Positions 59,523 through 64,000 of a stretch of 64,000 bases of DNA are shown piece by piece. This DNA is from Bog-473 sp963781955. Its GTDB lineage: Bacteria; Actinomycetota; Acidimicrobiia; Acidimicrobiales; RAAP-2. The notes below the pieces were generated by a model. It searched no databases. It was not told where the DNA came from and was given only the letters and a program-made list of their open reading frames with translations. Each line of letters opens with the position of its first letter. Within the stretch, counting starts at the first letter, position 1. Made by a program: the position numbers and the translations under genes. The stretch spans positions 496,001 through 560,000 of the forward strand of contig CAWAHU010000001.1 of NCBI GenBank assembly GCA_963781955.1. Reading direction: 5' to 3'.

Positions 59523-61202
59523 ATGATTGGCACCGTGCGACGGCTTCCAGTGCTCACCTCGCTGCGCGGTTACCGGCGGGCGTGGGCGGGCGCCGACGTC
59601 GCGGCCGGGTTGACCCTGTTCGTCATCGCCGTCCCCGAGCAGCTGGCGACGTCGCGGCTCGCCGGCATGCCGCCCATCACCGGCTTCTACGCCTTCGTGG
59701 CCGGCACGGCGCTGTTCGCCCTGCTGGGGTCGAGCCCGCAGGTGTCGGTGGGGGCGGACTCGACGATCGCACCGCTCTTTGCCGCCGGCGTCTCGGCCCT
59801 GGCGGTGGTGGGATCGGCGCACTACGTCGACCTGGTGGCGATCCTCGCCGTCATGGTCGGGATCCTCGTCATGGTGGTCAGCCTGCTCCGACTCGGCTGG
59901 TTGGCCGAGTTCCTGTCGACGCCGATCGTCACCGGGTTCCTCTCGGGGGTGGCGGTGATCATCTTCGTCCATCAGCTGCCCGACCTGCTCGGCCTGCCGC
60001 CCACGGCCGGCACGAACGGGCACCGGCTGGTCTACGTGTGCACGCACCTCGACGAGGTCAACGGGTGGACGCTGGCCATCGGGCTCGGCGTGCTCGCCGT
60101 GGTCGTGGCGTGCGCGCGCCTGCGCCGCTGGATCCCCGGTGCGCTCATCGGCATGGTGGGCGCCACCGTCTGCGTCGCTGCGTTCGGCCTCCAGGCCGAC
60201 GGCGTCAAGGTGCTCGGCACCGTCCGCACCGGTGTCGTGCACGTCGGGCTCAGCGGAGTCACGTGGTCGACGCTCAGGAGCCTGGCCCCGCTCGCCGCGG
60301 TGGTGGCGCTGGTCGTCGTCACCCAGACCGCCGCCACCACGCGCGCCTTCGCCGAGCAGGGGGGCTACGACGTCGATGCCGGGCGGGACTTCCTCGGGGT
60401 CGGTACCGGCTCCGTGCTCGCCGGCCTCGTCGGCTCCTTCCCGGTGAACGCCAGCCCCCCGCGCACGGGTGCCGTGGCCACCTCGGGAGGCCGCACCCAG
60501 GCCGGCGCGCTGGGCGCCGCCGCGATGGTCCTGCTCCTCGTCCCGTTCTCCAACGTGTTGCGCAACGTGCCGCTGTCGGCGTTGGCCGCCATCCTGATCT
60601 ACATCGCGGCGCGGCTCTTCGACGTGCGGGGCCTCGTCGCCATCGCCCGGTTCAACTGGATCGAGTTCGGCCTGGCCGCCGTCACGCTGGTGGTGGTCGT
60701 CTTCGTCGGGGTCGAGCAGGGCATCGCGGTGGCCGTGCTGCTGGCCATCCTCGACCGCATCCGAATCAGCGCCCGCCCGCAGATCCACGTGCTGGGCCGG
60801 ATACCGGGCACGACCAGCTGGGCCCGCCCCGACTTCGAGCCCCGGGCCACGCCGGTGCCGGGCGTGCTGGTGGTCATGTTCGCCACCCCGATCTGGTACG
60901 CCAACGCCGTTCGCTTCCGGGAGGAGGTGGCGGCCGCCCTGCGCGACGCGCCGGGCCCGGTGCACGTCTTGATCCTCGACACGATCGGCATGTCCGACAT
61001 CGACTTCACCGGGACGCGTGAGCTGCTCCGGGGGATCGAGGCCTGCGAGCGTGACGGGGTGACGTTCGGCATCGCCCGGGCCGGCATCCATCTGCACGAC
61101 AGCCTGCGCCGGTCCGGCCTGGCGGCGCGGATCGGCGAGGCGCGGTTCTTCGACACGGTCGACGGCGCGGTACGAGGGCTGGCCCCCGGAAGGCCGTCGT
61201 AG
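59523..61202 (+). CDS. SulP-family anion transporter with STAS domain
   Basis: A 559-aa transporter. The membrane domain starts ADVAAGLTLFVIAVPEQLAT, with SVGADSTIAPLFAAGVSAL and GSFPVNASPPRTGAVATSGG later, about 12-14 helices. The C-terminal STAS domain spans about residues 440-550 (VLVVMFATPIWYANAVRFRE, LILDTIGMSDIDFTGTRELL). Substrates of SulP proteins include sulfate, bicarbonate and dicarboxylates. ATG at 59523. Divergent from the PLP enzyme, 175 bp apart. Confidence 0.92.
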   Translation: MIGTVRRLPVLTSLRGYRRAWAGADVAAGLTLFVIAVPEQLATSRLAGMPPITGFYAFVAGTALFALLGSSPQVSVGADSTIAPLFAAGVSALAVVGSAHYVDLVAILAVMVGILVMVVSLLRLGWLAEFLSTPIVTGFLSGVAVIIFVHQLPDLLGLPPTAGTNGHRLVYVCTHLDEVNGWTLAIGLGVLAVVVACARLRRWIPGALIGMVGATVCVAAFGLQADGVKVLGTVRTGVVHVGLSGVTWSTLRSLAPLAAVVALVVVTQTAATTRAFAEQGGYDVDAGRDFLGVGTGSVLAGLVGSFPVNASPPRTGAVATSGGRTQAGALGAAAMVLLLVPFSNVLRNVPLSALAAILIYIAARLFDVRGLVAIARFNWIEFGLAAVTLVVVVFVGVEQGIAVAVLLAILDRIRISARPQIHVLGRIPGTTSWARPDFEPRATPVPGVLVVMFATPIWYANAVRFREEVAAALRDAPGPVHVLILDTIGMSDIDFTGTRELLRGIEACERDGVTFGIARAGIHLHDSLRRSGLAARIGEARFFDTVDGAVRGLAPGRPS

Positions 61203-61246
61203 CCGCACGATCGCGCGAGGCGCCGCGGCGGGCGCCGGGACCGTCC

Positions 61247-62095
61247 TCAGGTCCGGCCGGCCCGCACCCTCTCGGCCGGAGTGCCCACCTCGAGCTCCAC
61301 GCGCACCGGACGGTGGTCGGAGCCGGAGTGGGGGAGGACCGAGCCGGCGCGGGGGCGGAGAGCGCCACGGACCAGGATGTGGTCGATCTGGCTGTGCGGC
61401 CGCCATGCGGGCCAGCTCCGGCCGATCACCGACCGGCGCCATCCCGGCATGAGGAGGCGGACGACGGGGCCCCAGGCGTTCAGGTCCCCCGCCAGGGCGG
61501 CGTCGGGCCGGGCTCCGGTCCGCAACGCCCGCCACAGCTGCCGGAAGTGGAGCGGGGAGCCGTGGACCAGGTGCGACATGTGGATGCCGGCCACCGAGAC
61601 TGGCCGCCCGTCCACCGTCAGGTCGACGACGATGGCCGCCCGACGGACGGGGTCGGCCCGCAGCGGGCGCAGGTGGACCAGGCGCGAGGCTTCGAGGGGG
61701 AGTTCGGGGCGCACCAGCACTGCGATGCCGATAGCCCCGGGCTCGGCCTGCTGCCAGCGCTCCATGGCGTAGACGCGGGGGCGCATCGGCTTGAACTCGT
61801 CCATGTAGAGGGCCCGGTTGGTGTCGCTCATGCTCGGCTGGGCGATCCACCGGTGGTCGGCACCGGGCTGGGGGCGGATACGGCGGCCGCGGCCGAGCTC
61901 GTGGGAGACCAGCTGGTAGCCGAGCGTCCCCGCTGCCTCGGCGGCCTGGCCGCCCGTGTCGTCACCGTCGGTCGTCCATGCTTCTTCGAGGACGATGACG
62001 TCGGCATCGAGCGCGGCGATCGCCCCGAGGTAGTCGTAGGGCCGGCCCCAGCCGTCCATCCCGCAGTGCATGTTGAAGTTGGCGATGCTGAGCAC
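61247..62095 (-). CDS. Endonuclease/exonuclease/phosphatase-fold hydrolase
   Basis: A 282-aa EEP-superfamily protein. MLSIANFNMHCGMDGWG gives the Asn ligand, DADVIVLEEAW the Glu, AGIHMSHLVHGSP and DAALAGDLNAWGP the Asp/Asn pair, and SQIDHILVRG plus SGSDHRPVRVE the terminal Asp-His. All catalytic positions are therefore present. Possible substrates are DNA, sphingomyelin, phosphoinositides or nucleotides. GTG at 62095; no signal peptide, so cytoplasmic. Divergent from the aminotransferase gene, 50 bp. Confidence 0.87.
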   Translation of the reverse strand: MLSIANFNMHCGMDGWGRPYDYLGAIAALDADVIVLEEAWTTDGDDTGGQAAEAAGTLGYQLVSHELGRGRRIRPQPGADHRWIAQPSMSDTNRALYMDEFKPMRPRVYAMERWQQAEPGAIGIAVLVRPELPLEASRLVHLRPLRADPVRRAAIVVDLTVDGRPVSVAGIHMSHLVHGSPLHFRQLWRALRTGARPDAALAGDLNAWGPVVRLLMPGWRRSVIGRSWPAWRPHSQIDHILVRGALRPRAGSVLPHSGSDHRPVRVELEVGTPAERVRAGRT

Positions 62096-62145
62096 GGTCC
62101 GGATCGACGATAGGCGAGCGGCGTCGCCGACGGTACGATCGCCGC

Positions 62146-63312
62146 GTGGGAGCGGGAGAGGCGCAGCTGGCCCGGCGCCTGCGTCCGTTCACCACCACCA
62201 TCTTCGCCACCATGTCCGAGCTGGCCACCGCCACCGGGTCGGTCAACTTGGGCCAGGGATTCCCTGACACCGATGGCCCCGAGGAGCTGCGCGAGGTGGC
62301 GGTCGCCGCCATCCGCGAGGGGCGTAACCAGTATCCGCCGAGCGCCGGGACCCCCGAGCTCCGCCGCGCCGTGGCCGCGCACCAGCGCGCCTGGTACGGC
62401 CTCGACCTGGACCCCGAGAGCGAGGTGCTGGTGACCGTGGGGGCGACCGAGGCCATCGCCGCCACCCTGCTCGCCCTGTGCGAGCCGGGGGACGAGGTCG
62501 TGATGTTCGAGCCCACCTACGACTCCTACGCCGCCTGCTGTGCCATGGCCGGCGCCGTGCCCCGGCTGGTGCGCCTCCGGACACCCGACTGGTCCTTCGA
62601 CCCCGACGAGTTGGCCGCCGCGGTCGGGCCGCGTACCCGGCTCGTCCTGGTGAACTCCCCGCACAACCCCACCGGCAAGGTGTTCACGACAGAGGAGCTG
62701 TTCCAGATCGCGGACCTGTGCACGTCCCGGGACGTCCTGGCGGTGACCGACGAGGTCTACGAGCACCTCGTGTTCGACGGTGTGCACACGCCGCTGGCCA
62801 CGCTGCCCGGCATGCGTGAGCGCACGGTGACCATCTCGTCGGGTGGCAAGACCTTCTCTTTCACGGGTTGGAAAGTGGGGTGGGTGTGCGCGCCGGCACC
62901 GCTGGTTGCCGCCGTCCGGGCCGCCAAACAGTTCCTGACCTATACGAGCCCGGCGCCCTTCCAGCTGGCGGTGGCCCACGGTCTGGGTTTCGCCCCCGGA
63001 GCCATGGGACTCATGGGGACCGAGCTGGCGGCCAAGCGCGACCTCTTGTGCGACGGCCTGGCCGCACTGGGCCACACCGTCTACCGCCCCGCCGCCACCT
63101 ACTTCGCCACGACGGACATCGCCGCCGTGGCGCCGGGCATGAGCGCGGAGGAGTTCTGCTATGCCCTGCCGCAGCGGTGCGGCGTGGTGGCCATCCCCAG
63201 CTCGGTCTTCTACGACCCGGCCGATCCCGGTGCGGGCCGCACTTTGGTGCGCTGGGCTTTCTGCAAGCGCGAGCAGGTTCTGCGCGAGGCGCTGGCCCGC
63301 CTGGCGGCATGA
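62146..63312 (+). CDS. Class I/II PLP-dependent aminotransferase (DapC/kynurenine-type)
   Basis: A 388-aa fold-type I aminotransferase. Key features: NLGQGFPDTDGPEEL at the N-terminus, VTVGATEAIAATL, NSPHNPTGKVF with Asn, DEVYEHLVFDG with Asp/Tyr and Lys235 in SSGGKTFSFTGWKVGW. The GWKVGW end and GQGFPD start are typical of the group containing succinyldiaminopimelate and kynurenine/methionine aminotransferases. GTG at 62146. If the first, it would serve lysine/DAP synthesis for the cell wall; context does not decide. Confidence 0.9.
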   Translation: MGAGEAQLARRLRPFTTTIFATMSELATATGSVNLGQGFPDTDGPEELREVAVAAIREGRNQYPPSAGTPELRRAVAAHQRAWYGLDLDPESEVLVTVGATEAIAATLLALCEPGDEVVMFEPTYDSYAACCAMAGAVPRLVRLRTPDWSFDPDELAAAVGPRTRLVLVNSPHNPTGKVFTTEELFQIADLCTSRDVLAVTDEVYEHLVFDGVHTPLATLPGMRERTVTISSGGKTFSFTGWKVGWVCAPAPLVAAVRAAKQFLTYTSPAPFQLAVAHGLGFAPGAMGLMGTELAAKRDLLCDGLAALGHTVYRPAATYFATTDIAAVAPGMSAEEFCYALPQRCGVVAIPSSVFYDPADPGAGRTLVRWAFCKREQVLREALARLAA

Positions 63313-63370
63313 GGGAGCGCGTTCGGGCCGTGCGCACCAACCACCAGGGCCCCGGTCACCTGTGCTATCG

Positions 63371-63958
63371 ATGCCCGTAATGAGGAGTCCAGCGAAGGGC
63401 ACCTCCCCCGCGGAGCTGCGGGCGCTCGTGGAGGGCCACGAGCCCGCCACGGCACGGGAGGCGACCGCTAAAGAGCGCTTCCTGGCCGAGCTCTCGCTCC
63501 TCGACGACCCGTGTGACGAGCACGCCGGGCTCACCCACGTCACCGCCTCGGGGATCGTGACAGGCCGGCGCGGTACCGTCCTGCACCTCCACAAGCGTCT
63601 CGGCGTTTGGATGCAATCTGGCGGCCACATCGACGCCGGCGAGACGCCCGACGAGGCGGCGCGCCGCGAGGCCACCGAGGAGCTGGGCCTGGTCGTCGAG
63701 CACCCGGGCCAGGGCCCCTGCCTCATCCACCTCGACGTTCACCAGGCGGCCCAGGGCCACACGCACCTCGACTTGCGCTACCTGCTGGTGGCCGGCGACG
63801 GCGACCCCGACCCACCCCCGGGGGAGAGCCCCGAGGCACGTTGGTACGCCTGGGAGGAGGCTGTGGCCGTGGCCGACGACGGCCTGGCCGAGGCGTTGGC
63901 CATGGCCCGGGTGGCTCTTGGGAAGCCCGCCTCCGGTGGGACCGAGGAGGCCGAGTGA
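63371..63958 (+). CDS. Nudix hydrolase
   Basis: A 195-aa Nudix protein. The Nudix box GGHIDAGETPDEAARREATEELGL fits G-x5-E-x7-R-E-x2-E-E-x-G-(hydrophobic), with an extended N-terminal helical part of 60 residues. It should hydrolyse a nucleoside diphosphate linked to a second group. ATG at 63371 or 63380 are both possible. Stop overlaps the next gene's GTG by 4 nt, so the two are coupled. Confidence 0.9.
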   Translation: MPVMRSPAKGTSPAELRALVEGHEPATAREATAKERFLAELSLLDDPCDEHAGLTHVTASGIVTGRRGTVLHLHKRLGVWMQSGGHIDAGETPDEAARREATEELGLVVEHPGQGPCLIHLDVHQAAQGHTHLDLRYLLVAGDGDPDPPPGESPEARWYAWEEAVAVADDGLAEALAMARVALGKPASGGTEEAE

Positions 63959-64000
63959 GCGACACGCTGGAGCACCTGCTGGCCGTGCAGGACCTCGACA
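63955..64000 (+). CDS. Probable zinc-ribbon/coiled-coil protein, N-terminal fragment (runs off window)
   Basis: Only VSDTLEHLLAVQDLD is inside the window. This start resembles the C4-type zinc-ribbon coiled-coil (DUF164) proteins found in actinobacteria after Nudix or similar genes. GTG at 63955 overlaps the Nudix stop (GTGA) with GAGGAGG 5 nt upstream. The family call rests on 15 residues and is tentative. Confidence 0.5.
   Translation, partial: MSDTLEHLLAVQDLD

Noticed and set aside
58497..61850. Long minus-strand open frame over the SulP and PLP genes
   Set aside because: Antisense to SulP and out of frame with the PLP enzyme; His/Arg/Gly-rich translation without motifs.

Overview
This is a very GC-rich window with many GTG starts and one TTG start, short intergenic gaps and frequent 4-nt start/stop overlaps. 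The coding content points to Actinomycetota: a mycothiol-dependent maleylpyruvate isomerase-type protein, a CtpE-type P-type ATPase, a LysM/BTAD regulator, Thr-rich secreted linkers and many small SDR, ALDH and phosphotransferase genes. The GYWLVASDGG repeat protein suggests class Acidimicrobiia, which is inference. I see no phage, IS, plasmid or CRISPR signal, so this looks like ordinary chromosome.

Layout. 1-3324 (minus): UvrD-like helicase, FAD-linked oxidase and the start of a TPP enzyme. 3475-6654 (plus): overlapping amine-oxidase / SCP2-like / APC-permease operon. 6690-9157: divergent ddl and murF. 9112-13124 (minus): sigma-like factor, Thr-rich single-pass membrane protein and a large LysM + winged-helix/BTAD membrane regulator. 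13235-17669: small unknowns, a phosphotransferase and a lone FtsX-type permease. 17959-19431: aldehyde dehydrogenase, followed by a 250-bp gene-free island of palindromes. 19682-24460: envelope genes (CHAP hydrolase, acyltransferase-SGNH fusion, lipoprotein) and an inositol-phosphatase-like gene. 24539-24612: tRNA-Val(UAC). 24671-28902: membrane, ferritin-like, cNMP-binding, phosphoesterase and secreted proteins.

28909-36873 (minus): potADBC polyamine-type ABC importer followed by a 1268-aa protein with two cyclase domains, an ATPase module and a helical-repeat tail. 37185-41394: divergent TerC and ctpE, then a lipoprotein HNH nuclease. 41552-48732: HAD, SDR, SnoaL-like, TMEM175-like, a secreted double-repeat propeller protein, a frameshifted SDR and a DUF1214 protein. 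49015-50282: a frameshifted cation/proton antiporter. 50315-56258: sulfatase, ettA, NRDE/TANGO2-like protein, secreted protein, methyltransferase and an Lrp/AsnC regulator with a long hairpin upstream. 56281-64000: a Cys-paired lipoprotein, a mycothiol-isomerase-like gene overlapping a sphingosine-1-phosphate-lyase-like PLP enzyme, SulP transporter, EEP-fold hydrolase, aminotransferase, Nudix hydrolase and the start of a probable zinc-ribbon protein.

How the genes fit together. Two separate loci handle amines or polyamines (oxidase-permease operon and potADBC). Several genes act on the cell wall or surface (ddl, murF, CHAP, acyltransferase-SGNH). The most system-like unit is the three-gene sigma / membrane anchor / LysM-BTAD operon, whose layout suggests a regulator that reads the wall outside and DNA inside. 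Two genes near 47.1 and 49.3 kb are each broken by a single-base shift at a G run, which may be assembly error or real decay.
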